Assembly: GCA_944324825.1 (NCBI GenBank)
Contig: CALUXU010000014.1
Location: forward strand, 1 to 53,178
DNA from: Candidatus Gastranaerophilales bacterium
Lineage (GTDB): Bacteria > Cyanobacteriota > Vampirovibrionia > Gastranaerophilales > Gastranaerophilaceae
Length of the DNA stretch: 53,178 nt
Direction of reading: 5' to 3'
This document shows positions 32,726 through 41,714 of the stretch, piece after piece (position 1 is the stretch's first letter; the number at the start of each line of letters is the position of its first letter). A model generated the notes under the pieces. It did no database searches. It was not told where the DNA came from and worked only from the letters and a program-made list of their open reading frames with translations. The position numbers and the translations under genes were made by a program.

Positions 32726-34243
32726 GTGACAGCAGGGATTGGTAATCTATTAGGAAAAACAATTACAGCAGTTACAAAATCCGATGCAAAACTCCCGATA
32801 GTAGCGTTGGAGGCTACTGTTGTGGGCGGCCGTACTAAAAAAGCTTACGACAGAGGCGGAGTTCCTGAGGCAAGAGAACGTGTAATAGAAGAAACAAGCG
32901 GTTCTATTGTCTGGCTTTGGGGTGTTCAGGCATTTAACTGGATTGGGGATAAAGTTATCGGGAAGATTCTCGGATTACCGACTAAAGGTAAAAATGCGAT
33001 TAAACCGGAGGTTGATACCGGTCATGATGCTTTGAGAAAACCGTTTAATAACTTCTTAAAAAATAAAGTATTTAATCCAAAGAATTATTCTGAACGTGCA
33101 GTGTCTATGATGAAATTCGGCAAAGTTGCAGCAAGTGTTCTTGCGGCAAATTATGTTATCGGATTTATTGTTCCGCCGATGAACCATAAAATAACTAATT
33201 ACTTTGCTAAAAAAGATGAGGCTCATATTGTACCTCATATAGATAAGAGCAAAGTTCAAAACCATTTTGAAAACTTTAAAGAACACGTTACGCATAAAGA
33301 TAACAAATCAAACAGTCCTGCCTTCAAAGGCGGTTTAAATACGTTCACAAACTTTATTGAAAATACTAATACCGGTCAATTACTTTCAACAGACCTTGGT
33401 GTATTAGGCGGCAGAACGTATAACGCAAGAAGAAAAGAAGAAAAAGTTGAAATCATAGTACGTGACGGCGGCTCGATTTATTTCTATATGTGGTCGCAAG
33501 GTCACACAAGGGCTGTATTGAATAAGATTGAATCCGGCAGATGGTCAAGACTTGACCCTAATACTGCAAAAATTGTTCATGAACATTTGTCCGATGCTCT
33601 TACAAAAGACGGAAGAGCGCAAATGTCTGTAAAAGATTTCAAAGAAATGGTATTCGGGAAAGAAAATGCTCAGAAAGTTGATTTGAATAAATTCTTCAAA
33701 GAAGGCGAAGAGGTTATATCCTTAGATAAATTCAATGAAGTTGAAACAAATCCTGAAATCAGAAAACGTGCTCAAGCAATGTCTGAATTACAGCCTAAAC
33801 AGCTTGATACAAGCGTGTTATCAAGAGAACAAGTTGCAGATGTTTACAACAACTGTGAAATGAATTCTCCAAAACTTCTGAAAAAATCATACGAAACATT
33901 TACGGACGGAGCATCCTCTAATCCGAATAAATTTGTTAAAAGTAAAAACTTAACCAAACTAAAAGGCAGAATGGCAGATTATGTCGATGATATTTGCAAA
34001 GCTGCCGAAAAGAATGGTGGAATCGTTGATACAAAACTTTTAAACAAAATGAAAAATAAAAACCTTGTATATAGCGGAGTTAATTTCCTTGCAGGTTTTG
34101 CTGTTGCATCTGCTTTCTTGTCAACATTTATACCTGACCTGCAATACTGGATTACAAGAAAAACAACCGGAAGGAATGATTTCCCTGGGACATGCGATTA
34201 CGGGAAAAAAGATGATAAACAGCCTGTAAAAGCTAAAGCTTAA
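32726..34243 (+). CDS. Orphan 505-aa membrane-associated protein
   Basis: GTG start preceded by AAGGA. I do not recognise this protein. Visible parts are a Gly/Thr-rich N-terminus, amphipathic or membrane segments around residues 55-75 (SIVWLWGVQAFNWIGDKVIGKILG), 130-150 (FGKVAASVLAANYVIGFIVPP) and 452-470 (LVYSGVNFLAGFAVASAFLSTFIP), and a soluble charged middle of ~280 residues. It ends in FPGTCDYGKKDD and a Lys/Ala tail. It could anchor to or reshape the inner membrane. It stands alone between a regulator and the convergent cca gene, with which it overlaps by 11 nt. Codon use is normal, suggesting a long-resident gene. Confidence 0.8.
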   Translation: MTAGIGNLLGKTITAVTKSDAKLPIVALEATVVGGRTKKAYDRGGVPEARERVIEETSGSIVWLWGVQAFNWIGDKVIGKILGLPTKGKNAIKPEVDTGHDALRKPFNNFLKNKVFNPKNYSERAVSMMKFGKVAASVLAANYVIGFIVPPMNHKITNYFAKKDEAHIVPHIDKSKVQNHFENFKEHVTHKDNKSNSPAFKGGLNTFTNFIENTNTGQLLSTDLGVLGGRTYNARRKEEKVEIIVRDGGSIYFYMWSQGHTRAVLNKIESGRWSRLDPNTAKIVHEHLSDALTKDGRAQMSVKDFKEMVFGKENAQKVDLNKFFKEGEEVISLDKFNEVETNPEIRKRAQAMSELQPKQLDTSVLSREQVADVYNNCEMNSPKLLKKSYETFTDGASSNPNKFVKSKNLTKLKGRMADYVDDICKAAEKNGGIVDTKLLNKMKNKNLVYSGVNFLAGFAVASAFLSTFIPDLQYWITRKTTGRNDFPGTCDYGKKDDKQPVKAKA

Positions 34244-35318
34244 AATATTCTTTTGCAAGCTTTATTTCATCAATATTCGGATTATTTATTTTTGATTTCA
34301 ATATGTATTCAAAACACTTTGAATATTCTATTGACGGAGGAATATTCATTTCCTGTAAATCTTTACCCGTTATATTCAGTTTTATTTTGGACAATTCATC
34401 GAGAAATTTGAATACAGGGTTTTCGTCAATATTTATTGCGTATAAAAGTAAACTCTCTTTTTCTGCATCATGGAAGGCTGTATAAATAGAATAATCGTCA
34501 TCAAATTTTTCTGTTTTCAGTCTGTTATAATCTTCTATAATCTTCCTTTCACGTTTTGTCAAAGGCAGTTTATCCGGATTCATCCAGCCCAGATACACCA
34601 TCCATGTATCTTTGACCGGATATTTTTCGATAAGTTTTTGGATATTATACGATGGTGCCGTTATGGTTTCAGGTGTTAAAAGTTTATAGATATTTTCTTC
34701 AAAAAAACGTTCATAAGCGGTTTGAGAATTAAGGTTGAAGGTTTCAATCAATTCTTTTTTTACTCGTTTATAGCTCATGTCGTAGTTGATATTTTGAAGA
34801 TATCCTTCTTGTCGTTTTCTTGTGTTTTCCTCTAAATCAAATCCAAACCGTACAGAGAATTTGAGCGCTCTTATTATTCTTGTCGGATCATCGATGAAGC
34901 TTTTATCATGAAGTATTCTGATTTTTTTGTTTTTAATATCATTCAATCCGCCGAGATAATCAACGATTTCTCCGGTTTCCAGAGATTCTGCAAGAGTATT
35001 TATTGTAAAATCCCGTCTTTGCACATCTTTTTTCAGGGAACATCCGATATCTGTTACCTCCGGAAGATGCCCCGGTCTGGGGTACTTTTCATCACGTGTT
35101 GATGCAAGATCTATTTCAAGTCCGTTCAATTTGATTTTGACAGTTCCGAATGGTTCATTTATCTTGAGAATTTCGGCATTATTTATTGTTTTAGCAAATT
35201 CTATGGCATCTCCTACATAGGTTATATCGATATCAAAACATTCCCTGCCAAGAATTTTGTCACGTACAATTCCGCCGATATAAAACAAATTTTTATCTTT
35301 TAGTTCCACCTGATTCAT
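34233..35318 (-). CDS. cca: CCA tRNA nucleotidyltransferase/poly(A) polymerase family
   Basis: Class II nucleotidyltransferase: the GGIVRD loop at 15-20, the catalytic D-x-D in FDIDITYVG, RDEKYPRPGHLPEV, RRDFTINTLAES and DDPTRIIRALKFSVRFGFDL, in canonical order. It adds or repairs the CCA 3' end of tRNAs (or adds poly(A)/A only; the motifs do not separate these). At 361 residues the C-terminal tail is short, as in many bacterial CCA-adding enzymes. A TTTACA-17-TATTAT promoter ends 7 nt before the ATG and there is no Shine-Dalgarno, so the mRNA is predicted leaderless. Confidence 0.9.
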   Translation of the reverse strand: MNQVELKDKNLFYIGGIVRDKILGRECFDIDITYVGDAIEFAKTINNAEILKINEPFGTVKIKLNGLEIDLASTRDEKYPRPGHLPEVTDIGCSLKKDVQRRDFTINTLAESLETGEIVDYLGGLNDIKNKKIRILHDKSFIDDPTRIIRALKFSVRFGFDLEENTRKRQEGYLQNINYDMSYKRVKKELIETFNLNSQTAYERFFEENIYKLLTPETITAPSYNIQKLIEKYPVKDTWMVYLGWMNPDKLPLTKRERKIIEDYNRLKTEKFDDDYSIYTAFHDAEKESLLLYAINIDENPVFKFLDELSKIKLNITGKDLQEMNIPPSIEYSKCFEYILKSKINNPNIDEIKLAKEYFKL

Positions 35319-35325
35319 TACATAA

Positions 35326-35354
35326 ATAATATCTTAATAAGTCGATAATGTAAA
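35326..35354 (-). promoter_or_regulatory. cca promoter, predicted leaderless
   Basis: On the minus strand: TTTACA (35349-35354), 17-nt spacer, TATTAT (35326-35331), seven bases, then ATG at 35318. Confidence 0.7.
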
Positions 35355-35446
35355 ATTTATGTCAGAAACTCTCATATAAATTATCAGGATAAACAAATAA
35401 TTTGAATTTTTTTATTTTTAGACTACACTTTTAATTGGAGACTATT

Positions 35447-36979
35447 ATGATTCTATTATTTATCTATTTGGCGATTTTTACAATTTATTTTATTACATTA
35501 ACAGTAGTGAGTCTAAGACCTGATAAAAAAGTTCGCGATACATATAACCAGAAGGAAAATAATCTGTGCGTTGTTATTTATTCACACAATAACGCAAAAA
35601 CTGTTGAAAATCTGATAAAACAGCTTAAAACCCAAACTTACCCGAGAAAAAATTATTCTTTAAACGTTATTTTAGACAACTGTACAGATGAGTCAGAAAT
35701 GATTTTTCAAGGGGATTTAGACGTTAATGTCCTGAATATAAAAAATATGGATACAATCGGGAAAGATCAAGCAATCTCCATTATGACAGAACGTCTTTCA
35801 ACGGTTACAAATATTGATGCTTACGTATTTTTGGATGCTAAGTATTATGTAAATTCTGATTTTTTAACAAATATCAATACTGCACTTCAAAAAAATCATG
35901 TTATTACAGGTGCCGTTAACCTTATTTGCAAAGACAAATTATCACTGGTTGATAATATTAAATATAATTATAACCAGTATAATAATAACTTTATTCAAAA
36001 ATCCAGAGCAAAACTCGGCTTGAGTTCTTTATTGAATTCAGATGCACTGGTTATTAGAAAACAAATAGTAGATGCAATAGGTTCTGTTAATTTTAAAGAT
36101 ATCAATGAAGAGTTAAAATATACACTTTTACTTGCAAAACTTAATTGCAGGTGTATATTTGATTCGAATGTTAAAGTATATCTTGATATGGATCATTTTG
36201 ATTTGAGAATTCCTTCCCTGAGCAGAAGATTCTCTATGTTTTTCAACGCATTAAAACAAATCGGTATAAAGAATAAGAGCCTGACAGAATTGATATTTTC
36301 ATTAATAGCTCCAAACGGATTGACAGTGATTCTGGGGTATTTGTTGTTAATGGTATATTCTTACAAATACTTTTTCTCTGTAAGCCCGTATTTCCTTGCC
36401 GGCATGTTTGCTATACTGGCAATAAGTTTTTGTACAAGCCTTTTGAATACAAAAATATTCTCAAAAGAGCATTTGTATTTATTTGCATATCCGCTATATT
36501 CATTCTGCCGTGTGGTTTATAATTTCCCTCCGCTCCGCGGTATCAGAAATATGCTGTTTGGCAGATTGGAACCAAAACATATTGAAAAACTTTTGGTTAA
36601 CGTTTTCGTTTTTGACGGGAAAAGATATTATCCATGCAAACTGGAAATCATATCTGACAGCGGACTTGTTAAAGTTGTATTTATAAACAAAAAGAAAAAA
36701 TATACGACAAAAACGCAGCATATACGTGTATTTGATGCTATAAAAGAAATTTCATCAAAATTAGAAGAATACGGTATGGTTTTAAAAATCTGCCAGCACT
36801 GTAAATACTTTGAACCTGACCAAGACGGAACAACCAACATGGTTAAAGGGTTCTGCAAATGTGAGTTTAAAAACAGAACTCCGGGTGATATTCTTCCGAC
36901 TGTCCTCTGGAACTCTTGTGACGGGTTTGAAAAAACTAACGTTGTAAACCTTATTGATGCAATTTCTCGCGGTGAATAA
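35447..36979 (+). CDS. Membrane GT2-like protein with degenerate DxD and C-terminal cysteine cluster
   Basis: The start is ATG at 35447, set by TTGGAG 6 nt upstream; a TTG 12 nt earlier overlaps that site. An N-terminal helix precedes a GT2-type domain (NNLCVVIYSHNNAKTVENLIKQLKTQTYP, LDNCTDES). The usual DAD motif is DAK (VFLDAKYYVN), so catalysis is doubtful or altered. Two or three transmembrane helices follow (~295-370). The last ~130 residues form a soluble domain ending in CQHCKYFEPDQDG, FCKCEF and NSCDGF, a six-cysteine set that may bind zinc or an Fe-S cluster. It abuts hemW directly. Function unknown. Confidence 0.7.
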   Translation: MILLFIYLAIFTIYFITLTVVSLRPDKKVRDTYNQKENNLCVVIYSHNNAKTVENLIKQLKTQTYPRKNYSLNVILDNCTDESEMIFQGDLDVNVLNIKNMDTIGKDQAISIMTERLSTVTNIDAYVFLDAKYYVNSDFLTNINTALQKNHVITGAVNLICKDKLSLVDNIKYNYNQYNNNFIQKSRAKLGLSSLLNSDALVIRKQIVDAIGSVNFKDINEELKYTLLLAKLNCRCIFDSNVKVYLDMDHFDLRIPSLSRRFSMFFNALKQIGIKNKSLTELIFSLIAPNGLTVILGYLLLMVYSYKYFFSVSPYFLAGMFAILAISFCTSLLNTKIFSKEHLYLFAYPLYSFCRVVYNFPPLRGIRNMLFGRLEPKHIEKLLVNVFVFDGKRYYPCKLEIISDSGLVKVVFINKKKKYTTKTQHIRVFDAIKEISSKLEEYGMVLKICQHCKYFEPDQDGTTNMVKGFCKCEFKNRTPGDILPTVLWNSCDGFEKTNVVNLIDAISRGE

Positions 36980-38062
36980 ATGGCGGAAAGCGTTTATATT
37001 CATATTCCTTTTTGTCTGAGCAAGTGCAAGTATTGTTCATTTGTGTCTTTTGATTGTATTGAAAATAAAACCGGATATTTATACTCTTTATTAAAAGAGA
37101 TTGATTATTATTATAAAAAAGAGCCTTTGAGAACAGTTTATTTTGGCGGCGGAACTCCGTCTTTAATGGAGATTGAGGAGTTAAAAAAAATCCTTAATAA
37201 ACTGAATTTTTCGACTTCAACGGAGATAACGATTGAAGTTAATCCTGATTCAACATCAAAAGGTTATTTGCAAGGCTTGGCGGATATCGGGTTTAACAGG
37301 TTGAGTGTAGGTTCGCAGACTTTTAATGACGGATTGTTGAAGGATATCGGCAGAAGACATAATGCTGAGCAAATATTTTTGACAATAGACTCAGCCATCT
37401 CTTCAGGGTTTAAAAATATAAGTGTTGATTTGATATACGGATTACCGAATCAAACGGTTGATATGTTTAAAAAAGATTTGGAAATAGTTAATACACTGCC
37501 TGTAAACCATGTTTCCCTGTATGGACTAAAAATAGATGAGGGGTGTTATTTTTATAATAATTATCCGCAAAACTTGCCGGATGACGATACTCAGGCTGAT
37601 ATGTATTTAATGGCGATAGAAAAATTAAACAGTTTTAAACATTATGAAATAAGTAATTTTGCAAAATCGGGGTACGAATCAAAACATAATCTTAATTATT
37701 GGCGAGAGGGTGAATATTACGGATTTGGCGTATCGGCGCATGGATTTGTTGATGGTGTAAGATACTCAAATTACAGGACAATAAAAGAGTATTTGGATAA
37801 TCCCGTATCCCATGAATATGGTAAATTTTTGACCGAAAAAGAAAAACTGGAGGAAAGTATTTTTCTGGGCTTCCGAATAGCGGACGGTATAGACAAGAAT
37901 ATAATCAACCAAAATTACGGTATAGATTTTGATAGTCAGTACCGGAATATTTTGAACAAATATATAAATACCGGACACATAATTAAGACTGATAAAGGGT
38001 ACAGGCTTTCTGACGAGGGTTTCTTGGTAAGTAATATTATACTTGCGGAATTTATAGGCTGA
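36980..38062 (+). CDS. hemW: HemW-type radical SAM protein (coproporphyrinogen oxidase-like)
   Basis: The radical SAM motif CLSKCKYCSF near residue 13 has the HemW-typical C-x3-C-x2-C spacing. TVYFGGGTPSLM, EVNPDS, RLSVGSQTF and HNLNYWREGEYYGFGVSAHGF follow the HemW order. HemW proteins are heme-binding chaperones that resemble HemN but lack its substrate residues. At 360 aa it has the expected length. The ATG begins one base after the preceding stop, so it is probably translationally coupled with the GT2-like gene, an odd partner. Confidence 0.88.
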   Translation: MAESVYIHIPFCLSKCKYCSFVSFDCIENKTGYLYSLLKEIDYYYKKEPLRTVYFGGGTPSLMEIEELKKILNKLNFSTSTEITIEVNPDSTSKGYLQGLADIGFNRLSVGSQTFNDGLLKDIGRRHNAEQIFLTIDSAISSGFKNISVDLIYGLPNQTVDMFKKDLEIVNTLPVNHVSLYGLKIDEGCYFYNNYPQNLPDDDTQADMYLMAIEKLNSFKHYEISNFAKSGYESKHNLNYWREGEYYGFGVSAHGFVDGVRYSNYRTIKEYLDNPVSHEYGKFLTEKEKLEESIFLGFRIADGIDKNIINQNYGIDFDSQYRNILNKYINTGHIIKTDKGYRLSDEGFLVSNIILAEFIG

Positions 38063-38151
38063 TATATATTGTGTTTTGGGTTTCCCATTGAATTTAGATT
38101 AAAATTATAGTACCGTATAATAGTAGGAATTAGTTTTATGAGGGAATTTGA

Positions 38152-38733
38152 ATGTCTGTAAGAAAAATAGTTGAATACGGAACCCCGTCATTGAGAGAAC
38201 CGTCCAAGGAAGTTCACAAAGTATCTTCCAAAATCAAAACGCTTATCAAAGATATGCTTGACACTATGTATGTGAATAACGGCGTAGGTCTTGCGGCACC
38301 TCAGGTAGGCGAGAATTTGAGAATTTTTGTTATAGATGTTTCTACAAACGATGAACCTCTTAATCCTATGGTATTTATTAACCCTAAAATTATTAAAAAA
38401 TCTGGATTAATGAAGGGGGATGAAGGGTGTTTGAGTTTCCCTCAGGCTTATACGGAAGTATGGCGATATAAAAAAGTTATGGTTAAAGCTCTTGACAGAA
38501 ATGGACGTTCTTTCGTATTAGAGGCTGACGGCGATTTGCTTGCAAGAGCTATACAACACGAGTATGACCATCTTGACGGGATATTGTTTGTTGACCATGC
38601 GACAAACAGATTTGCTGCGGATGAAGTTTTGGCAAAGAATAATCTTCCGCCGGTTGAAGTTGATAAAATGATTGATATTCCGGAAGGTGAAAGTGAAGAT
38701 GGCTCCGCTTCTTCAGAAGAGGGTAAAGAGTAG
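38152..38733 (+). CDS. def: Peptide deformylase
   Basis: All three family motifs are present: GVGLAAPQVG (motif 1), EGCLSFP (motif 2, Cys metal ligand) and QHEYDHLDG (motif 3, two His ligands and the catalytic Glu). It removes the N-formyl group from new proteins. Length 193 aa with an acidic, Ser-rich C-terminal tail (EGESEDGSASSEEGKE) beyond the core. It directly precedes fmt, the enzyme that adds the formyl group to initiator tRNA, with no gap: a classic operon. Confidence 0.95.
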   Translation: MSVRKIVEYGTPSLREPSKEVHKVSSKIKTLIKDMLDTMYVNNGVGLAAPQVGENLRIFVIDVSTNDEPLNPMVFINPKIIKKSGLMKGDEGCLSFPQAYTEVWRYKKVMVKALDRNGRSFVLEADGDLLARAIQHEYDHLDGILFVDHATNRFAADEVLAKNNLPPVEVDKMIDIPEGESEDGSASSEEGKE

Positions 38734-39681
38734 ATGATTAATATTGTTTTCTTCGGGACGCCTGATATCGGGTTAAAATCTTTGGAATATTTGTTTAATT
38801 CTGACAGAATTAATGTTCAGGCAGTTGTTACCCAGCCTGATAAGCCGGCAGGCAGAGGACATAAAATTACGATGTCGCCGATAAAACGATTTGCATTAGA
38901 GAATAATATTCCGGTTTTTCAGCCTAAATCAATAAGAAAAGAGCCGGAGATTATGGATGCATTGAGAAAGCTTGAGCCGGATTTCTTTGTAACGTTTGCT
39001 TTCGGGCAAATCTTATCTCAGGAAGTTTTGGATATTCCAAAATATGAAACAATTAATCTTCATGCCTCACTTTTGCCTAAATACAGGGGGGCAAATCCTA
39101 TCCAGAGAGTAATTATTGAAGGAGAAAAAGAAACAGGGATTTGTACTATGATAACTGAGCTTGCACTTGATGCAGGTGCTGTATGTATCAAAAAACCTAT
39201 AAAAATCCCTGATGATATGACCTGTGAAGATTTGTACGAACAAATTTCAAATGATTCTCCGGAATTGATAGAAGAAACTTTAATCGGAATATACGAAAAT
39301 AAATTAACTCCGACCCCTCAATGTGAAGACGGGGTTTGTTTTGCAAATAAACTAAATAAAGAAGAATGCAAAATTGACTGGGCAAAATCCGCTGTTGATA
39401 TTCACAATTTAATAAGGGGAGTTTATCGTTGTCCTTCTGCATATTTTACTCTCAACAATAAAATGATTAAAGTTCTAAAAACCGAAGTTGTTGAAAAAAG
39501 GCAGCCTGAAACATATTATGCTGATTTTGTTCCTGGAACTGTTGTCGGAAAACTTAAAGACGGGATTGAAGTTTTAACCGGCAACGGTATACTAAAATTA
39601 ATTACCGTTAAACCTGAGGGTAAAGGTGAAATGAGAGCTATAGATTGGTTCCATGGAGTGCAGGGAGTAAAAACGTTATGA
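38734..39681 (+). CDS. fmt: Methionyl-tRNA formyltransferase
   Basis: A 315-residue enzyme of standard length. The N-terminal formyltransferase domain has VFFGTPDIGLKSLEYL, VVTQPDKPAGRGHKI and the catalytic NLHASLLPKYRGANPIQ with LDAGA downstream. The C-terminal OB-like domain begins about residue 205 (NKLNKEECKIDWAKSAVDIHNLIRG). It formylates Met-tRNAfMet for initiation. The ATG follows the def stop with no spacing, and its stop overlaps the aroH start (ATGA). Confidence 0.96.
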   Translation: MINIVFFGTPDIGLKSLEYLFNSDRINVQAVVTQPDKPAGRGHKITMSPIKRFALENNIPVFQPKSIRKEPEIMDALRKLEPDFFVTFAFGQILSQEVLDIPKYETINLHASLLPKYRGANPIQRVIIEGEKETGICTMITELALDAGAVCIKKPIKIPDDMTCEDLYEQISNDSPELIEETLIGIYENKLTPTPQCEDGVCFANKLNKEECKIDWAKSAVDIHNLIRGVYRCPSAYFTLNNKMIKVLKTEVVEKRQPETYYADFVPGTVVGKLKDGIEVLTGNGILKLITVKPEGKGEMRAIDWFHGVQGVKTL

Positions 39682-40028
39682 TTACAAAAGGTATAAGAGG
39701 CGCAATTACCGTTGAGAATAATACAAAAGATGATATCAAATCAGCAACTCTTGAATTATTGGCAGAATTGACTCAAAAGAATAATATTAAAAAAGAAAAT
39801 ATTTCACATGCAATATTTACTCTTACAAATGATTTAGATGCCGAGTTCCCTGCAAAATTTGCAAGGCTTGATTTTGGCTGGGATGATGTCGCAATGATGT
39901 GTTTTCATGAATTGGATGTTCCTGATTCACTTAAAAAATGTATCCGTATTCTTGTAGTTGTTAATGCTCAAGAAGATTTTAAGCCGGAGTTTGTTTACCT
40001 TAGAGGTGCTGAAAAACTCAGAAAATAA
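39678..40028 (+). CDS. aroH: Chorismate mutase, AroH class
   Basis: A 116-residue protein starting at the ATG that overlaps the fmt stop by 4 nt. A longer in-frame start at 39645 would only add fmt-overlapping residues. MITKGIRGAITVENNTKDDI, FTLTNDLDAEFPAKFARLDFGWDDVAMMCFHELDVPDSLKKCIRILV and VYLRGAEKLR match the trimeric Bacillus-type AroH, including the active-site Arg in RGA and the C-terminal RGAEKLR. It converts chorismate to prephenate for Phe/Tyr synthesis. Confidence 0.93.
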   Translation: MITKGIRGAITVENNTKDDIKSATLELLAELTQKNNIKKENISHAIFTLTNDLDAEFPAKFARLDFGWDDVAMMCFHELDVPDSLKKCIRILVVVNAQEDFKPEFVYLRGAEKLRK

Positions 40029-40061
40029 GATTGACAAATCAGACATAATAGTAAATAATAA

Positions 40062-40122
40062 AAATGCAGGGTGAAGCCTGTAAGAAGTTCGGGTTCTTAA
40101 AGGCTTTCTTCACACCCTACAA
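40062..40122 (-). terminator. Nested 3' hairpin of element B
   Basis: Outer stem TGCAGGGTG (40065-40073) with CACCCTACA (40113-40121, one G-U type pair), inner stem GAAGCCTGTAAGAA paired with TTCTTAAAGGCTT (40091-40107 region, one mismatch). Minus-strand transcripts leave it into T-rich DNA. Same plan as element A at 14755-14820. It may also serve aroH from the other side. Confidence 0.65.
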
Positions 40123-40191
40123 CCAAATAATGATAATTTTGAAAACCGTTATAATTACCGTTATAGCGGTTTTTATCACTTTTTGAATCAT
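40117..40191 (-). CDS. 24-aa hydrophobic peptide, copy B (type I toxin-like)
   Basis: It starts with ATG complementary to 40189-40191 and reads MIQKVIKTAITVIITV, ending KIIIIWL with TAG. The Shine-Dalgarno is strong (GAAAGGAGG, 7-8 nt upstream). Relative to copy A the length is identical, the hydrophobic helix and IWL end are kept, and the DNA has diverged substantially outside the central block. The leader shares AAGAAATCGGTC (complement 40211-40222) and CACACG with copy A. The element lies in the 324-bp gap between aroH and ilvE, transcribed on its own. The toxin role is inference. Confidence 0.6.
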   Translation of the reverse strand: MIQKVIKTAITVIITVFKIIIIWL

Positions 40192-40269
40192 AGTGATTGC
40201 CTCCTTTCTCGACCGATTTCTTCAATAATCCGTGTGCCGAGCGGAAGCGTGCGCTAACCCTGCATTATA

Positions 40270-40298
40270 ATTTTACTATATTTGCGTTAATTAGTAAA
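40270..40298 (-). promoter_or_regulatory. Promoter of element B
   Basis: On the minus strand: TTTACT (40293-40298), 17-nt spacer, TAAAAT (40270-40275). These are the same two hexamers and spacing as element A. TATAAT immediately follows and could be an alternative -10. Confidence 0.6.
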
Positions 40299-40352
40299 CA
40301 TTAAAAAAGGGGCTTTTATTAAGCCCCTAAGATTTTAGTTATTAATCTATAT

Positions 40353-41378
40353 TTAAATGATTTGTCGAACCCAGCCTTCCGGTCCTTCAATTCTACCGAA
40401 TTGTATACCGGTAAGAGTGTCATATAGTTTCTTAGACACAGGTCCCATTCCGTTTTGCGAGTTTTTAAACAGAATTTCTTTTCCGTGGTCATTAACTTTT
40501 CCAACTGGTGATATAACTGCTGCTGTTCCGCAAAGACCGCATTCAACAAATTCACTCAATTCAGACAGATATACTTCTCTTTCTTCAACTTTATAACCAA
40601 GATTTTCCGCTAAAGACATTAAAGAACGTCTTGTAATAGATGGCAGAATACTTGGTGATTTTGGTGTAACAACCGTATTGTCAGCAGTTACAAAGAAGAA
40701 ATTTGCTCCGCCTGTTTCCTCAACTTTTGTGCGAGTTTGAGGATCGAGATACATGTTTTCGTTAAATCCTTCATCGTGAGCTTTTACAATAGGGTGCAAA
40801 CTCATAGCATAATTCAACCCGGCTTTGATATGTCCTGTTCCATGTGGTGCCGAACGGTCAAAATCACTGACTTTTAGTACCAGAGATGAAGCTCCGCCTT
40901 TTTTGAAATAAGGTCCGACAGGTGATGCAAAAATCCTGAACTGATATTCTTGAGCAGGTTTTACACCCATAACAGGACCTGTAGCAAACATAACCGGTCT
41001 AAGATAAAGTGCAGCCCCTGTTCCGTATGGAGGTACAAATTCCAGATTAGCTTTTACAACTTGTTCTACTGCATCAATGAATCTTTCAACAGGAAACGGC
41101 GGAATTTCTAATCTTACCGCTGAATCATACATTCTTTGTGCGTTTAAATCAGGTCGGAATACAACGACATGCCCGTCTTGAGTGGTGTACGCTTTCATAC
41201 CTTCAAAACAGGTTTGGCAATAGTGAATAACTCCGGCGCATTCACTGATTGTGACCATAGAGTCTTCTGTGATACAACCGGAATCCCATTTCCCGTCTTT
41301 AAAATTTGATACATATCTTTTATCGGTTTTGTAATATCCAAAACCTAAATTCTCCCAATCAATATTCTTCTTTTCCAT
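40353..41378 (-). CDS. ilvE: Branched-chain amino acid aminotransferase (type II)
   Basis: A 341-residue PLP enzyme of fold type IV. CQTCFEGMKAYTTQDG, FRPDLNAQRM, GTGAALYLRPVMFATGP and the Schiff-base lysine in GHIKAGLNYAMS, followed by VEETGGANFFFV, are standard for eukaryote-like BCAT II proteins. It interconverts Leu/Ile/Val and their keto acids with glutamate. AGAGG lies 6-7 nt before the ATG. It is a single minus-strand gene facing the aroH operon. Confidence 0.95.
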   Translation of the reverse strand: MEKKNIDWENLGFGYYKTDKRYVSNFKDGKWDSGCITEDSMVTISECAGVIHYCQTCFEGMKAYTTQDGHVVVFRPDLNAQRMYDSAVRLEIPPFPVERFIDAVEQVVKANLEFVPPYGTGAALYLRPVMFATGPVMGVKPAQEYQFRIFASPVGPYFKKGGASSLVLKVSDFDRSAPHGTGHIKAGLNYAMSLHPIVKAHDEGFNENMYLDPQTRTKVEETGGANFFFVTADNTVVTPKSPSILPSITRRSLMSLAENLGYKVEEREVYLSELSEFVECGLCGTAAVISPVGKVNDHGKEILFKNSQNGMGPVSKKLYDTLTGIQFGRIEGPEGWVRQII

Positions 41379-41399
41379 ATAAAACCTCTCTTATGTGTT

Positions 41400-41651
41400 T
41401 TATTTACTTCTCGGCTCTCTTATAATTCCCATTCTTTTTAGTCCTTTTGACAATATTGTTGCCATTTTTTTAGTTGAAGGACTCATGACAATTTTATCAT
41501 TTCCGATTTCAAAATTAGTTGTTACGCCTTTGCCTTTGATTAATTCTCTTACGTCGTTGAATAAATAAGGCTTGTGTTGATTATTTTTCCCTAAAACTGT
41601 TATATTATAATTCGGAGTTTTAGGTAATTTTGTTGTTATTACTTTTAACAT
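41400..41651 (-). CDS. Small basic hypothetical protein
   Basis: An 83-residue Lys-rich protein (MLKVITTKLPKTPNYNITVLG to IIREPRSK). It has alternating beta-like segments and no cysteine or membrane helix. The middle (KMATILSKGLKRMGII) is a probable amphipathic helix. An AAGGG purine stretch precedes the ATG. It stands between ilvE and a HAD gene on the same strand. I do not recognise the family. Confidence 0.6.
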   Translation of the reverse strand: MLKVITTKLPKTPNYNITVLGKNNQHKPYLFNDVRELIKGKGVTTNFEIGNDKIVMSPSTKKMATILSKGLKRMGIIREPRSK

Positions 41652-41714
41652 AATTTTCCCTTCTTAATATCCCTTATATTTTAATCAAATCACATCAAGG
41701 AAGATTTTGTTAAT

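Noticed and set aside
39645-39678. Longer start for aroH at 39645
   Set aside because: It adds residues read from inside fmt; AroH proteins begin at the MITKGIRGA segment.
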